DNA of 64,000 nt. Source: Streptomyces sp. HmicA12 (GTDB taxonomy: Bacteria; Actinomycetota; Actinomycetes; Streptomycetales; Streptomycetaceae). Numbering within the stretch: the stretch's first letter is position 1; each line of letters starts with the position of its first letter. Shown piece by piece: positions 43,101 to 51,302 of the stretch. The position numbers and the translations under genes are program-made. A model generated the notes under the pieces. The model saw nothing but the letters and a program-made list of their open reading frames with translations. It had not been told where the DNA came from and did not search any database. The DNA is taken from contig NZ_KB891807.1 of the NCBI RefSeq assembly GCF_000373565.1, positions 20,186-84,185 on the forward strand, read 5' to 3'.

Positions 43101-43777
43101 AGCATCCGCGCAACAGGCCGCGACCGTTCGTCCGTGCGGAGCAGGAGAAGCGGCTCAAGTCCGCCGAGCGTGCCTATCAGCAGCTGGGCAAGGTCAATCC
43201 CCTTGCGCTGGAGGAGTTCGCGGCCCTCGAAGAACGCCACAAGTTCCTCAGTGAGCAGCTGGAGGACCTGAAGAAGACCCGTACCGACCTTCTTCAAGTG
43301 GTGAAGGAGGTCGACGAGCGGGTCGAGCAGGTGTTCACCGAGGCGTACCGGGACACGGCCCGTGAGTTCGAGGGCGTCTTCAGCCGGCTGTTCCCGGGCG
43401 GCGAGGGACGGCTGATCCTGACCGACCCGGACAACATGCTCACCACGGGTGTGGACGTCGAGGCCCGCCCGCCGGGCAAGAAGGTCAAGCGGCTCAGCCT
43501 CCTGTCCGGCGGCGAGCGGTCGCTGACCGCCGTGGCGATGCTGGTCTCCATCTTCAAGGCGCGGCCCAGTCCCTTCTACGTGATGGACGAGGTCGAGGCG
43601 GCGCTCGACGACACCAACCTGCAGCGGCTGATCCGGATCATGCAGGAGCTGCAGGAGGCCTCGCAGCTCATCGTGATCACGCACCAGAAGCGCACGATGG
43701 AGGTCGCCGACGCGCTGTACGGCGTCTCCATGCAGGGCGACGGGGTGTCGAAGGTGATCAGTCAGCGGCTGCGGTAG
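40160..43777 (+). CDS. smc: Chromosome segregation protein SMC
   Basis: SMC of 1205 residues, the ATPase arm of the condensin-like complex that organises and segregates chromosomes. Walker A GPNGSGKSN (about 31-39), Q-loop GGKMEDVIFAG, two long coiled-coil arms, a hinge around residues 500-675, ABC signature LSGGERSLTA (about 1115) and Walker B FYVMDEVEAALDD. GTG at 40160 is used (HLKALTLRGFKSF follows); the ribosome site is weak. Streptomyces Smc condenses nucleoids during sporulation. The hinge is rich in Gly/Pro/Ala. Confidence 0.97.
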   Translation: MHLKALTLRGFKSFASATTLRFEPGITCVVGPNGSGKSNVVDALSWVMGEQGAKSLRGGKMEDVIFAGTTGRPPLGRAEVSLTIDNSDGALPIEYAEVTITRIMFRNGGSEYQINGDTCRLLDIQELLSDSGIGREMHVIVGQGQLDGVLHADPMGRRAFIEEAAGVLKHRKRKEKALRKLDAMQANLSRVQDLTDELRRQLKPLGRQAAVARRAAVIQADLRDARLRLLADDLVRQREALSAEVADEAELKRRKEAAEDELKKALLREGHLEDEVRQLTPRLQRAQQTWVELSQLAERVRGTISLADARVKSATSAPAEERRGRDPEDLEREAARVREQEAELEAALEAAQTALDETVSHRADLERELAVEERRLKDVARAIADRREGLARLQGQANAARSRAASAQAEIDRLASARDEAEQRAAAAQEEYEQLKAEVDGLDAGDEELVQQLETAKAQLAEAESAMSAAREAATSAERKRAAVAARREALALGLRRKDGTGALLGATERLNGLLGPAAELLSVEPGFEVPVAAAFGAAADAIAVASPASAAEAIRLLRKQDAGRAALLLAGESAAGPLDADGLGTGAPGAAPGDAPNPGNAPYAAELVRGPAELLPAVRHLLRGIVVVGTLEDAEDLVYARPELTAVTTEGDLLGAHFAQGGSAGAPSLLEVQASVDEAAAELEQLATQCEELAEAQHAAGERRGECALLVEELGQRQRAIERERSGRAQQLGRLAGQARGAAGEAERSAAAAAKAQDALEKAAMDAEELAERLAVAEEQAPVGEGGDEEPDTSVRDRLSADGANARQTEMEARLQARTHEERVKGLAGRADSLDRAARAEREARARAERQRARLKYEASVAEAVASGARQLLAHVEVSIARADQERTLAEQAKAVREQELVVERGRGRDLKAELDKLTDSVHRGEVLGAEKRLRIEQLETKALEELGVEPAGLVADYGPDQLVPPSLPAEGEELPEDPEHPRNRPRPFVRAEQEKRLKSAERAYQQLGKVNPLALEEFAALEERHKFLSEQLEDLKKTRTDLLQVVKEVDERVEQVFTEAYRDTAREFEGVFSRLFPGGEGRLILTDPDNMLTTGVDVEARPPGKKVKRLSLLSGGERSLTAVAMLVSIFKARPSPFYVMDEVEAALDDTNLQRLIRIMQELQEASQLIVITHQKRTMEVADALYGVSMQGDGVSKVISQRLR

Positions 43778-43795
43778 GGCGCGCACCTCTCCTCC

Positions 43796-43819
43796 AAGTC
43801 TTCAAGACTTGAACTCAAG
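43796..43819. promoter_or_regulatory. Overlapping inverted repeats upstream of the sugar permease
   Basis: AAGTCTTCAAGACTT (43796-43810) has perfect 7-bp arms around one base, and CTTGAACTCAAG (43808-43819) has 5-bp arms. ACTTGAAC recurs inside the promoter at 43870-43877. This suggests an operator for a sugar-responsive repressor, though the first repeat could also help terminate smc. Confidence 0.5.
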
Positions 43820-43858
43820 GCGCCCCTTCTGTGTCCAAAATTCACAGGACCCGAAGTA

Positions 43859-43886
43859 TTGACTTAGAAACTTGAACGCATAGTCT
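43859..43886 (+). promoter_or_regulatory. Promoter of the sugar permease gene
   Basis: TTGACT (43859-43864) and TAGTCT (43881-43886) are separated by 16 bases, one of the best promoter matches in the window. The leader to the GTG is about 100 bases. Confidence 0.6.
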
Positions 43887-43994
43887 CTGCAACGTTGCTT
43901 TTACCTTCAGGTGGTGGGCGGCGTGAAGTTGTGCGCCACTGGAAGGGCCTCGCCCCCACCCCGGCAGCGTTGCCGGGCGGCACCAGGAGTCCAC

Positions 43995-45419
43995 GTGACC
44001 AGCACTTCGGCACCTTCATCGGGAGCCAGGGAAGCCCAGCCCGATCATCTCGGGCACGTCATCTTCATCACGGCGGCAGCCGCGATGGGTGGCTTCCTGT
44101 TCGGCTACGACAGCTCCGTGATCAATGGCGCGACGGTCGCCATCCAGCACAAGTTCGACGTGAACGCCGACGTGCTGGGTTGGATCATCGCCTCCGCGCT
44201 GCTCGGCTGCGCGGTCGGCGCGGCGGTCGCGGGCCGGCTCGCGGACCGCATCGGACGCATCCGCTGCATGCAGATCGCCGCCGCCCTCTTCGCGATCAGC
44301 GCGGTCGGTTCGGCTCTGCCGTTCGCCGCCTGGGACCTGACGATGTGGCGCGTCATCGGCGGCATCGGCATCGGCATGGCGTCCGTGATCGGCCCGGCCT
44401 ACATCGCCGAGGTGGCCCCGCCCGCGTACCGCGGCCGGCTCGCCTCGTTCCAGCAGGCCGCCATCGTCATCGGCATCGCGATCTCCCAGCTCGTCAACTG
44501 GGGCATCCTGAACATGGCCGACGGCGACCAGCGCGGCAAGCTCGGTGGCCTCGAGGCCTGGCAGTGGATGCTCGGCGTCATGGTCATCCCGGCCGTCCTC
44601 TACGGTCTGCTCTCCTTCGCGATCCCCGAGTCGCCGCGCTTCCTGATCTCCGCCGGCCGTGAGGCCGAGGCCAAGAAGGTGCTGGCCGAGGTCGAGGGCA
44701 CCGGTATCGACGTCGACGCGCGCGCCGCGGAGATCGAGGCCGGTATGCGCAGCGAGCACAAGTCGACGTTCAAGGACCTGCTCGGCGGCAAGTTCGGCTT
44801 CCTGCCGATCGTGTGGATCGGCATCTTCCTGTCGATCTTCCAGCAGCTCGTCGGCATCAACGTGATCTTCTACTACTCGAACCAGCTGTGGCAGTCGATC
44901 GGCAAGGACCCGTCGAGCTCGTTCCTGTACTCGTTCGAGACGTCGATCGTGAACATCATCGGTACCGTCATCGCGATGATCTTCGTCGACCGCATCGGCC
45001 GCAAGCCGCTCGCGATCATCGGCTCCGCCGGTATGGCGATCGCCCTGTTCACCTGTGCCTGGGCCTTCTCGTACCGGACCGGCTCCGGCGACAACGTCTC
45101 GCTGCCGAACGCCCAGGGTCTGACCGCGATCATCGCGGCCAACGCCTTCGTGCTCTTCTTCGCCCTGTCCTGGGGCGTGGTGGTCTGGGTGCTGCTCGGC
45201 GAGATCTTCCCGAACCGGATCCGCGCCGCGGCGCTCGGTGTGGCGGCCTCGGCCCAGTGGCTGGCCAACTTCGCCATCACCAAGACCTTCCCGAGCATGT
45301 CCGAGTGGAGCCTGACCGGCTCGTACATCATCTACGGCGCCTTCGCCGCGATCTCCATCCCGTTCGTGATGAAGTTCGTGAAGGAGACCAAGGGCAAGGC
45401 CCTGGAGGAGATGGGCTGA
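43995..45419 (+). CDS. glcP: Major facilitator sugar (glucose) permease
   Basis: MFS sugar porter of 474 residues with 12 predicted membrane segments. Family signatures: GFLFGYDSSVINGA (TM1), RLADRIGRIR (loop 2-3), PESPRFLI after TM6, QQLVGINVIFYYSN (TM7), VDRIGRKPL (loop 8-9) and the C-terminal KETKGKALEEM. It matches the place and type of S. coelicolor glucose permease GlcP1, as I remember it. GTG at 43995 with AGGAG five bases upstream. Expression probably uses the 43859-43886 promoter under the neighbouring inverted repeats. A terminator follows. Substrate specificity is inferred, not shown by sequence. Confidence 0.92.
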   Translation: MTSTSAPSSGAREAQPDHLGHVIFITAAAAMGGFLFGYDSSVINGATVAIQHKFDVNADVLGWIIASALLGCAVGAAVAGRLADRIGRIRCMQIAAALFAISAVGSALPFAAWDLTMWRVIGGIGIGMASVIGPAYIAEVAPPAYRGRLASFQQAAIVIGIAISQLVNWGILNMADGDQRGKLGGLEAWQWMLGVMVIPAVLYGLLSFAIPESPRFLISAGREAEAKKVLAEVEGTGIDVDARAAEIEAGMRSEHKSTFKDLLGGKFGFLPIVWIGIFLSIFQQLVGINVIFYYSNQLWQSIGKDPSSSFLYSFETSIVNIIGTVIAMIFVDRIGRKPLAIIGSAGMAIALFTCAWAFSYRTGSGDNVSLPNAQGLTAIIAANAFVLFFALSWGVVVWVLLGEIFPNRIRAAALGVAASAQWLANFAITKTFPSMSEWSLTGSYIIYGAFAAISIPFVMKFVKETKGKALEEMG

Positions 45420-45442
45420 CCGGCCCACTCCCCGCAAGACCC

Positions 45443-45480
45443 GGGGAGACGGCTCATCAATCCCCCGCCGCCGTCTCCCC
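45443..45480 (+). terminator. Terminator after the sugar permease
   Basis: GGGGAGACGGC (45443-45453) pairs with GCCGTCTCCCC (45470-45480) across 16 bases, 24 bases after the stop. Confidence 0.75.
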
Positions 45481-45488
45481 GATGACCT

Positions 45489-45515
45489 CGCCGCCCCCGG
45501 ATTCCGGAGGCGGCG
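45489..45515 (-). terminator. Hairpin between convergent genes
   Basis: CGCCGCC (45489-45495) and GGCGGCG (45509-45515) with inner CCGG arms form a compact hairpin just beyond the 3' end of the minus-strand gene that stops at 45531. Confidence 0.5.
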
Positions 45516-45530
45516 CCGTCATGCCCGGGG

Positions 45531-45908
45531 TCACCAGATCAGGACGCCGCCCGCGATCTCGCGCGCCGCGTGGCAGCGCTCCTCGATGATGCGCAGGCGG
45601 TGCGAGATTCCGTCCTGGTGCTCCTCGACCGAGCGTGGATGCCGGGTGGCGTGGGCGATCTCGTACAGGTACGGGCGCAACAGGCCGATCTCCGCGAGCA
45701 GTTCGCCGACCCGATCAGGCTCGACGTACAGATCCTCGTAGGCCGGCAGCGGCAGGAGCCGGGCGCCCAGTGCGCGCACCACGCCGGAGCCCCACACGTT
45801 CTTGCGCCACGACTCGAAGCCGCCCGAGAAGATCACGTCGTCGGGGGTGTCGAGGATGCGCAGCCCACCGTCGGGGTCCCGCACGAAGAGATCGACCATC
45901 AGGCTCAT
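45531..45908 (-). CDS. Conserved protein of unknown function downstream of the luciferase-like gene
   Basis: 125-residue acidic protein that I do not recognise. It begins MSLMVDLFVRDPDGGLRILD, contains VIFSGGFESWRKNVWGS, and has a helical C-terminus (GELLAEIGLLRPYLYEIAHATRHPRSVEEHQDGISHRLRIIEERCHAA). No membrane segment. The ATG at 45906-45908 is chosen; a second ATG three codons later is possible. It lies 29 bp below the luciferase-like monooxygenase on the same strand, so they probably form an operon; it might be an immunity-like or effector-binding protein, but this is speculation. Confidence 0.8.
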   Translation of the reverse strand: MSLMVDLFVRDPDGGLRILDTPDDVIFSGGFESWRKNVWGSGVVRALGARLLPLPAYEDLYVEPDRVGELLAEIGLLRPYLYEIAHATRHPRSVEEHQDGISHRLRIIEERCHAAREIAGGVLIW

Positions 45909-45937
45909 GCCCCCGGTGGAGCACCCGCCCTCGCGGG

Positions 45938-46912
45938 TCAGTGAGTGGATATCGCCGGCAGCACCTGCTCCGCGAACAGCCGCAGGCTGCGCCATCCCTC
46001 CTCCAGCGGCATACCGCCCGACAGCGGGTGCAGTACGTAGTTGTCGAGGCCCTGCGCCACGCACTCCTCGGGCGTCAGGACCCGGTAGACGCCCTCGGCG
46101 CGCAGCTCCTCGACCGACGACGCCGCCGATTTCACCGCCGACTTGATGTCTCCCGACTGCCAGGACGCGTACGTCCGCGCCTCGTGCAGGAAGTGCTCGC
46201 CGTGCTCGGCCCAGGTGCGGTCCGGGTCCGTGGAGAGGTGCAGGAGCGGGGTCGTCCTCGCGGGCATCATGGTCCAGCCCTCGGTCCCGTACTCGACGAG
46301 CTTCTCCTTGTAGTACGCCTCCAGCTCCGGCAGATGCGCGCTCGGGAAGAAGGGCAGTCCGAGCCGGGCCGCCCGGCGCGCGGCCGCCTGCGAGGAGCCG
46401 CCGACCAGCAGCATCGGGTGCGGCTGGGTGAAGGGGCGGGGCGTGACGCGGACCCGGCGCCCGCGGAAGGTGAACTCCTCGCCGGTCCAGGCCCGCAGCA
46501 GCGTCTCCAGGAGCTCGTCCTGGAGCTTGCCGCGCCGTTTCCACTCCACGTCGAACTGCGCGTACTCCTCGGGCCGGTAGCCGATCCCGGCGACGGTCAG
46601 CAGCCGGCCGCCGCTGACCAGGTCGAGCACGGCGATGTCCTCGGCGAGCCGGAGCGGGTCGTGCAGGGGACCGATGATCGCGGAGACGGTGACGACGATG
46701 CGACGCGTCGCGCCGAGCACCGCGCCGGCGAAGGTGAAGGGCGAAGGCAGCCAGTTGTTGGCGACGCCGTGGTGCTCCTCGGTCTGCACGGTGTCGACGC
46801 CGTGCTCGTCGGCGTACTTCGCCATCTCCACGGCCGCCTGGTAGCGGGCGCCGAGCGACTCGGGGGTGCCGGCCGGGTCGACCAGGTTGAACCGTACGAC
46901 GGACATGGGCAT
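45938..46912 (-). CDS. Luciferase-like (LLM class) monooxygenase
   Basis: Bacterial luciferase-fold flavin- or F420-dependent oxidoreductase of 324 residues. Typical blocks: VDTVQTEEHHGVANNWLPSP, RLAEDIAVLDLVSGGRLLTVAGIGYRPEEY and PMLLVGGSSQAAARRAARLG. Substrate and cofactor cannot be assigned; F420 use is possible because a cofC gene lies in this window. ATG at 46910-46912 (an alternative ATG two codons later). First gene of a two-gene minus-strand unit. Confidence 0.92.
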   Translation of the reverse strand: MPMSVVRFNLVDPAGTPESLGARYQAAVEMAKYADEHGVDTVQTEEHHGVANNWLPSPFTFAGAVLGATRRIVVTVSAIIGPLHDPLRLAEDIAVLDLVSGGRLLTVAGIGYRPEEYAQFDVEWKRRGKLQDELLETLLRAWTGEEFTFRGRRVRVTPRPFTQPHPMLLVGGSSQAAARRAARLGLPFFPSAHLPELEAYYKEKLVEYGTEGWTMMPARTTPLLHLSTDPDRTWAEHGEHFLHEARTYASWQSGDIKSAVKSAASSVEELRAEGVYRVLTPEECVAQGLDNYVLHPLSGGMPLEEGWRSLRLFAEQVLPAISTH

Positions 46913-47033
46913 GCGGAGACCGCCCTTCGCGAGAGGTGGGGGTCGGCTGACGCGCGTGGACGATAGCTGACGGGCCGTCAGGTTGCCAGAGGTGCGACGC
47001 GTCGCGCGCGCGGGTCGGTCGGAACGACGACGA

Positions 47034-47077
47034 GATCAGGGTCTGCCCCCGCGCTACGGCGGGGGCAGACCCTGATC
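47034..47077 (-). terminator. Terminator of the NCS1 permease
   Basis: Perfect 19-bp stem (47034-47052 with 47059-47077) around a 6-base loop, starting 16 bases beyond the permease stop on the minus strand. It is one of the longest hairpins in the window. Confidence 0.85.
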
Positions 47078-47092
47078 CTGGGCGGTGGCGCG

Positions 47093-48580
47093 TCAGCCGA
47101 TGTCGGCCGAGCGGTCCAGTTCGCGCGGGGAGTCCGTGGCCGGCGCCTCGGAGTCGTCCGGGGCCGTGGTGGTGTCGGCCGGCTTCGGAAGGACCAGGTA
47201 CAGCAGGCCGGAGACGACGATCGTGACGACCCAGCCGAGGCCGTTGCGACCGATCCAGGTGTCCGAGAACGGGCCGCTGAACCAGGCGGCGTCCGCCGTG
47301 CCGGCCGTCGTGAACAGCAGGCCGGCGCCCAGTCCGACGAGCCAGGCGATGACGGCGGAGGGGCTGAATCCGCCGCGGTACCAGTAGGCGCTGGTCCGCG
47401 TGGTGTCGAGGAGGGCCGCGCCGTCGTAGTGCTTGCGCGTGAACATGTCCGCGCCGAAGACGCCGACCCACGCGGAGAAGGCGACCGCGAGCAGAGAAAG
47501 GAACGCGATGAACGAGTTCATGAAGCTGGTCGCGACGAGCATCAGGACGGCGCCGAAGACCAGCGAGATGACGGCGTTGATGGAGACCGCCCAGTGCCGC
47601 GGGACCTTGAAGCCGAGGGTCTGCGCGGTGAAGCCGGCCGAGTACATCGACATGGCGTTGATCAGCAGCATGCCGACCAGGGCGATCAGCAGGTACGGCA
47701 CCGCGATCCACATCGGCAGGATCTCGCCGAGGAAGGAGACCGGGTCGGCCGCGTTGGCCAGGTCGGGCACGGAGGTCGCCATCACGGCGCCCATCAGGAC
47801 CATCGGCAGGACGACGAGGCCGGCGCCGCCGATCGAGTTGCCGACGATCGCCCTGGAGGAGGCGGTGCGCGGCAGGTAGCGCGTGAAGTCGGGGGAGGAG
47901 GGGATCCAGCTGACGCCGCCCGCGGCGATCATGCCGATGCCCGCGATCACCATCGACGTCTGCCCCGCGGGCCTGCCGAAGACCTCGGACCAGTCGGTGT
48001 CGACGATCAGATAGACCAGGACGAGCACCGAGAAGAGGCCGAAGAGGTACGTCGCGTACTTGTTGCACTTCTGTACGACGTTGATGCCCAGGCCGGAGAT
48101 CGCGAACGTGGTCACGACGAACAGCAGGAGCGTGATCACGACGAGGACGTCGTTCTTCCGGATGCCGAAGACGATGTCCAGGACCGTGAGCATGGCGTAC
48201 GCGCCGGTGACCGCGTTGATGGTCTCCCAGCCCCAGCGCGCCACCCAGATCAGCGAGCCGGGCAGCAGGTTGCCGCGCTGCCCGAAGACCGCGCGGGACA
48301 GCGCCATGCCGGGCGCGCCGCCGCGCTTTCCGGCGATCCCGATCAGGCCGACGAGGCCGTACGACACGACCGGCGCGGCGATGGCCACGATCAGGGTCTG
48401 CCAGAAGCTGAGCCCGAACGAGACGGACAGCGTGGCGCCCATGGTGAGCAGCAGCACGCTGATGTTGGCCGCGACCCACGTGGGGAACAGTTCGCGGGTC
48501 TTCGCCGTGCGCTCGGCGTCGGGAACGGGTTCGAGGCCACGCGTCTCGAGTGCGCCCTCGGATTCGGCGGTCTTGCTCAT
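47093..48580 (-). CDS. NCS1-family nucleobase/cytosine permease
   Basis: Nucleobase-cation symporter of 495 residues with about 12 membrane segments (for example LFPTWVAANISVLLLTMGATLSVSFGL, NLLPGSLIWVARWGWETINA, PYLLIALVGMLLINAMSMYSAGF). Gly/Ser-rich and tryptophan positions in TM1-TM3 match CodB/purine-cytosine permeases; the exact substrate (cytosine, allantoin, hydantoin or thiamine-like) is open. The N-terminus of about 30 residues is acidic. The ATG at 48578-48580 begins MSKTAESEGAL; the ribosome site is weak. Divergent from ftsY. No nucleobase catabolic gene adjoins it. Confidence 0.9.
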   Translation of the reverse strand: MSKTAESEGALETRGLEPVPDAERTAKTRELFPTWVAANISVLLLTMGATLSVSFGLSFWQTLIVAIAAPVVSYGLVGLIGIAGKRGGAPGMALSRAVFGQRGNLLPGSLIWVARWGWETINAVTGAYAMLTVLDIVFGIRKNDVLVVITLLLFVVTTFAISGLGINVVQKCNKYATYLFGLFSVLVLVYLIVDTDWSEVFGRPAGQTSMVIAGIGMIAAGGVSWIPSSPDFTRYLPRTASSRAIVGNSIGGAGLVVLPMVLMGAVMATSVPDLANAADPVSFLGEILPMWIAVPYLLIALVGMLLINAMSMYSAGFTAQTLGFKVPRHWAVSINAVISLVFGAVLMLVATSFMNSFIAFLSLLAVAFSAWVGVFGADMFTRKHYDGAALLDTTRTSAYWYRGGFSPSAVIAWLVGLGAGLLFTTAGTADAAWFSGPFSDTWIGRNGLGWVVTIVVSGLLYLVLPKPADTTTAPDDSEAPATDSPRELDRSADIG

Positions 48581-48833
48581 GCGGTGGGGTTCCGTGCCTC
48601 TCGCTCGGCTCAGACGTGGGGGACGGGAGAGCCGGTGGGGGTGGGGGGCCTGCCGAACCTGCTGCGAGGTCCGGGGTGATGCGGTTGTGTCGATCGAGTG
48701 GGACTCTACGCGCGTCGATGCGAGGTCTTCCATCGTACTTTAGTCCGAGTCATACCTTCCAGAGCCCTTTGTCCTTTGGAGGAAGGCACGAGAGCGGCCC
48801 CGGCCAGGCCCCATGACTGATACTGGACGAGTT

Positions 48834-50057
48834 ATGGAAATCGTCATCCTTGCTGTAGTCATCGCCGTGGTCGTGATCGGCGCGGTCAGCGGGCTGGTGG
48901 TCAGCGGTCGCAAGAAGAAGCAGCTGCCGCCCGCCCCGCCCGCCGCCCCCGACATCACCGCCGCCCCGCCCGCCGAGCCGCATGTCGGCGACGAGGCCGA
49001 GACGCCGCGCGACGAAGCGCGGCGCACGATCGAGGAGGTGGATCTTCCGGTCGCGGAACCGGAAGCCGAACCCGCTGCCGAGCCCGAGGTCGCCGAGGAG
49101 CCCGCCGCTCCCGAGATCGAGGTCCCGGAGCCGACCGCGGGCCGCCTGGTGCGGCTGCGCGCCCGCCTCTCCCGCTCGCAGAACGCGCTCGGCAAGGGGC
49201 TGCTCACGCTCCTGTCGCGCGAGCACCTCGACGAGGACACCTGGGAGGAGATCGAGGACACGCTGCTCACCGCCGACGTCGGCGTGCAGCCCACCCAGGA
49301 GCTGGTCGAGAACCTGCGCGAGCGCGTGAAGGTGCTCGGCACCCGTACCCCCGAGGAACTGCGCGGCCTGCTCCGCGAGGAGCTGCTCAAGCTGCTCGTC
49401 CCCGAGTTCGACCGCTCCGTGAAGACGGAGGGGAACGCCGAGGGAACCACCCCGGGCATCGTGATGGTCGTCGGCGTCAACGGCACCGGCAAGACCACCA
49501 CCACCGGCAAGCTCGCGCGCGTGCTCGTCGCCGACGGCAAGAACGTCGTGCTCGGCGCTGCAGATACGTTCCGCGCGGCCGCCGCCGACCAGCTGCAGAC
49601 GTGGGGCGAGCGCGTCGGCGCCCGCACCGTGCGCGGCCCCGAGGGCGGCGACCCGGCGTCCATCGCCTTCGACGCCGTCAAGGAAGGCATCGAGGAGGGC
49701 GCGGACGTCGTCCTCATCGACACCGCGGGCCGACTGCACACCAAGACCGGCCTGATGGACGAGCTCGGCAAGGTCAAGCGCGTCGTGGAGAAGCACGCGC
49801 CGCTCGACGAGGTGCTGCTCGTCCTGGACGCGACCACCGGTCAGAACGGCCTGGTCCAGGCGCGGGTGTTCGCCGAGGTCGTCGACATCAGCGGCATCGT
49901 GCTGACCAAGCTGGACGGCACGGCCAAGGGCGGCATCGTCATCGCGGTCCAGCGTGAGCTGGGCGTGCCGGTGAAGCTCGTGGGCCTCGGCGAGGGGCCG
50001 GACGATCTGGCGCCGTTCGAGCCGGAGGCGTTCGTGGACGCGCTGATCGGGGAGTAG
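48834..50057 (+). CDS. ftsY: Signal recognition particle receptor FtsY
   Basis: SRP receptor GTPase of 407 residues. The N-terminus is a true membrane helix (VILAVVIAVVVIGAVSGLVV), typical of actinobacterial FtsY, followed by a Pro/Glu/Ala-rich acidic linker of about 70 residues and the NG domain: P-loop GVNGTGKTTTTGK (about 214-226), DTAGRLHTK (G3), LDGTAKGG and LVGLGEGPDDL. It docks ribosome-SRP complexes at the membrane with Ffh (57510-59066). The ATG at 48834 is preferred: homologues start MExVILAVVI, and an ATG seven codons earlier has no ribosome site. Confidence 0.96.
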   Translation: MEIVILAVVIAVVVIGAVSGLVVSGRKKKQLPPAPPAAPDITAAPPAEPHVGDEAETPRDEARRTIEEVDLPVAEPEAEPAAEPEVAEEPAAPEIEVPEPTAGRLVRLRARLSRSQNALGKGLLTLLSREHLDEDTWEEIEDTLLTADVGVQPTQELVENLRERVKVLGTRTPEELRGLLREELLKLLVPEFDRSVKTEGNAEGTTPGIVMVVGVNGTGKTTTTGKLARVLVADGKNVVLGAADTFRAAAADQLQTWGERVGARTVRGPEGGDPASIAFDAVKEGIEEGADVVLIDTAGRLHTKTGLMDELGKVKRVVEKHAPLDEVLLVLDATTGQNGLVQARVFAEVVDISGIVLTKLDGTAKGGIVIAVQRELGVPVKLVGLGEGPDDLAPFEPEAFVDALIGE

Positions 50058-50095
50058 CCGTTCAGGGACACCTGTGGACGTACAGAGGTGGGCAG

Positions 50096-50131
50096 GGACC
50101 GGATCCGGTCCCTGCCCACCTTCTCTGTGCG
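50096..50131. terminator. 36-bp perfect palindrome between convergent ftsY and the prim-pol gene
   Basis: A perfect palindrome from AGGTGGGCAGGGACCGG (50096-50112) symmetric around GGATCC. It forms an 18-bp stem in either orientation and is probably a bidirectional terminator, 39 bases after ftsY and 12 bases past the minus-strand stop. Confidence 0.8.
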
Positions 50132-50142
50132 CGGGGCGCCCG

Positions 50143-50811
50143 CTACGCGCAGGGCGAGCGATGCGCCACGTACGCCAGTGCCCCGAGCAACAACCGCGCC
50201 TGCGGCGGCTGGGTCGCCGTGTCCAGGGACGGGGCGCGCAGCCACGTCGCCGGGCCGAGGCCCGCGCGGTCCGACGGCGGGGCCGTGATGTAGTCCCCGG
50301 CGCCGAGCGCGTGCAGGTCGAGGGAGGCGTCGTCCCAGCCCATGCGGTAGAGCAGGGTGGGCAGTTCGGCCGCGGCGCCCGGGGCCACGAAGAAGTGGGC
50401 GCGGCCCTCCGGGGTGGCGACGACCGGGCCGAGTGGGAGGCCCAGGCGTTCCAGGCGGATCAGGGCGCGGCGGCCGGCGGCCTCCGGGACGTCGAGGATG
50501 TCGAAGGCGCGCCCGACGGGGAGCAGTACCGCGGCGCCGGGGAACCGGCCCCAGGACTCGGTCACTTCACCGAGCGTGGCGCCGGCCGGCACCAGAGCGG
50601 TCGGGTCGAGCGGATGGGCCCCGGGAGCCGGGCAGCCCGCCTTGCCGCAGGAGCAGATTCCGTTGACGGCCCGGGCGCCCGGGATCACGTCCCAGCCCCA
50701 GAGGCCGGTGAACTCCGCCACCGTGGTGCAGTCCGAAGCACGGCCGGACGTGCGGCCGCGACGTCGTGTGCCGGAACGCATCTCGCGAATGCCGCCGATC
50801 GTGAAGCCCAT
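50143..50811 (-). CDS. Bifunctional primase/polymerase-like (prim-pol) domain protein
   Basis: 222-residue protein resembling the N-terminal prim-pol domain of integrated-element replication proteins. It has a cysteine cluster (GICSCGKAGCPAPGAHPLD) and an LDLHALGAGDYITAPPS block typical of the family (PxGxxYxxPPS-like). In Streptomyces such stand-alone copies are chromosomal and lack a helicase partner; catalytic Asp residues were not all identifiable, so primase activity is uncertain. ATG at 50809-50811 with GGAGG four bases upstream. It is upstream of nsdA but divergent from it. Confidence 0.8.
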   Translation of the reverse strand: MGFTIGGIREMRSGTRRRGRTSGRASDCTTVAEFTGLWGWDVIPGARAVNGICSCGKAGCPAPGAHPLDPTALVPAGATLGEVTESWGRFPGAAVLLPVGRAFDILDVPEAAGRRALIRLERLGLPLGPVVATPEGRAHFFVAPGAAAELPTLLYRMGWDDASLDLHALGAGDYITAPPSDRAGLGPATWLRAPSLDTATQPPQARLLLGALAYVAHRSPCA

Positions 50812-51302
50812 GCCCCCTCCAACAGGTCCCGCGCGCCGGTGGTTACGCGGCGGAATCGGATCGTGACCCGATGTGTACGCCGCCTGGTCGTGGCGGCGCC
50901 GGGCCGCTCCTGGGGTGGTGCGCTCCGGTGTCACGCGCCCCGGCGCACTACGCTCCGCCTACTTCCGGCTGTCCTATGTCAAGTGAATCGTGTGCGGCCG
51001 TCCCTGAGTTCATTCGAAGGGGTGGCGAATGGTGGCGTTTCCGGGTTCGCCCTCGCGAGAGGGGTGATCGTAGGATTACTTTCGGTACACGAACCCTGAG
51101 GGTGAGTGCACCCGTGGGTATGCCGGAGGCAAGCCGGATTTCCGTTCGAGGAGTGACAACTGGCGGACGGGGGCCTGTAGTTGACGGCATCCTGGTAGGG
51201 CTTGCCGGTGGAGAGTGCGGACAGAGCGTGGCCGGCAGGACTTCGACGCTCCGTGGCGTCGGGCGTCGTTGAGAGTCCTGCACGGCGGCGTGGATCGCAT
51301 AG
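50812..51302. other. Divergent promoter region of the prim-pol gene and nsdA
   Basis: 491 bases with no supported gene. A plus-strand open frame from 50871 to 51272 has an atypical composition and is not accepted. TAGGAT (51071-51076) could be a -10 for nsdA, with TTCGCC (51046-51051) at a long 19-base spacing. GGGTGAGTGCACCC at about 51101 is a small hairpin. Confidence 0.35.

Noticed and set aside
50871..51272. 133-codon open frame between the prim-pol gene and nsdA
   Set aside because: Composition and third-position bias differ from neighbouring genes and no ribosome site or family match; treated as promoter DNA.
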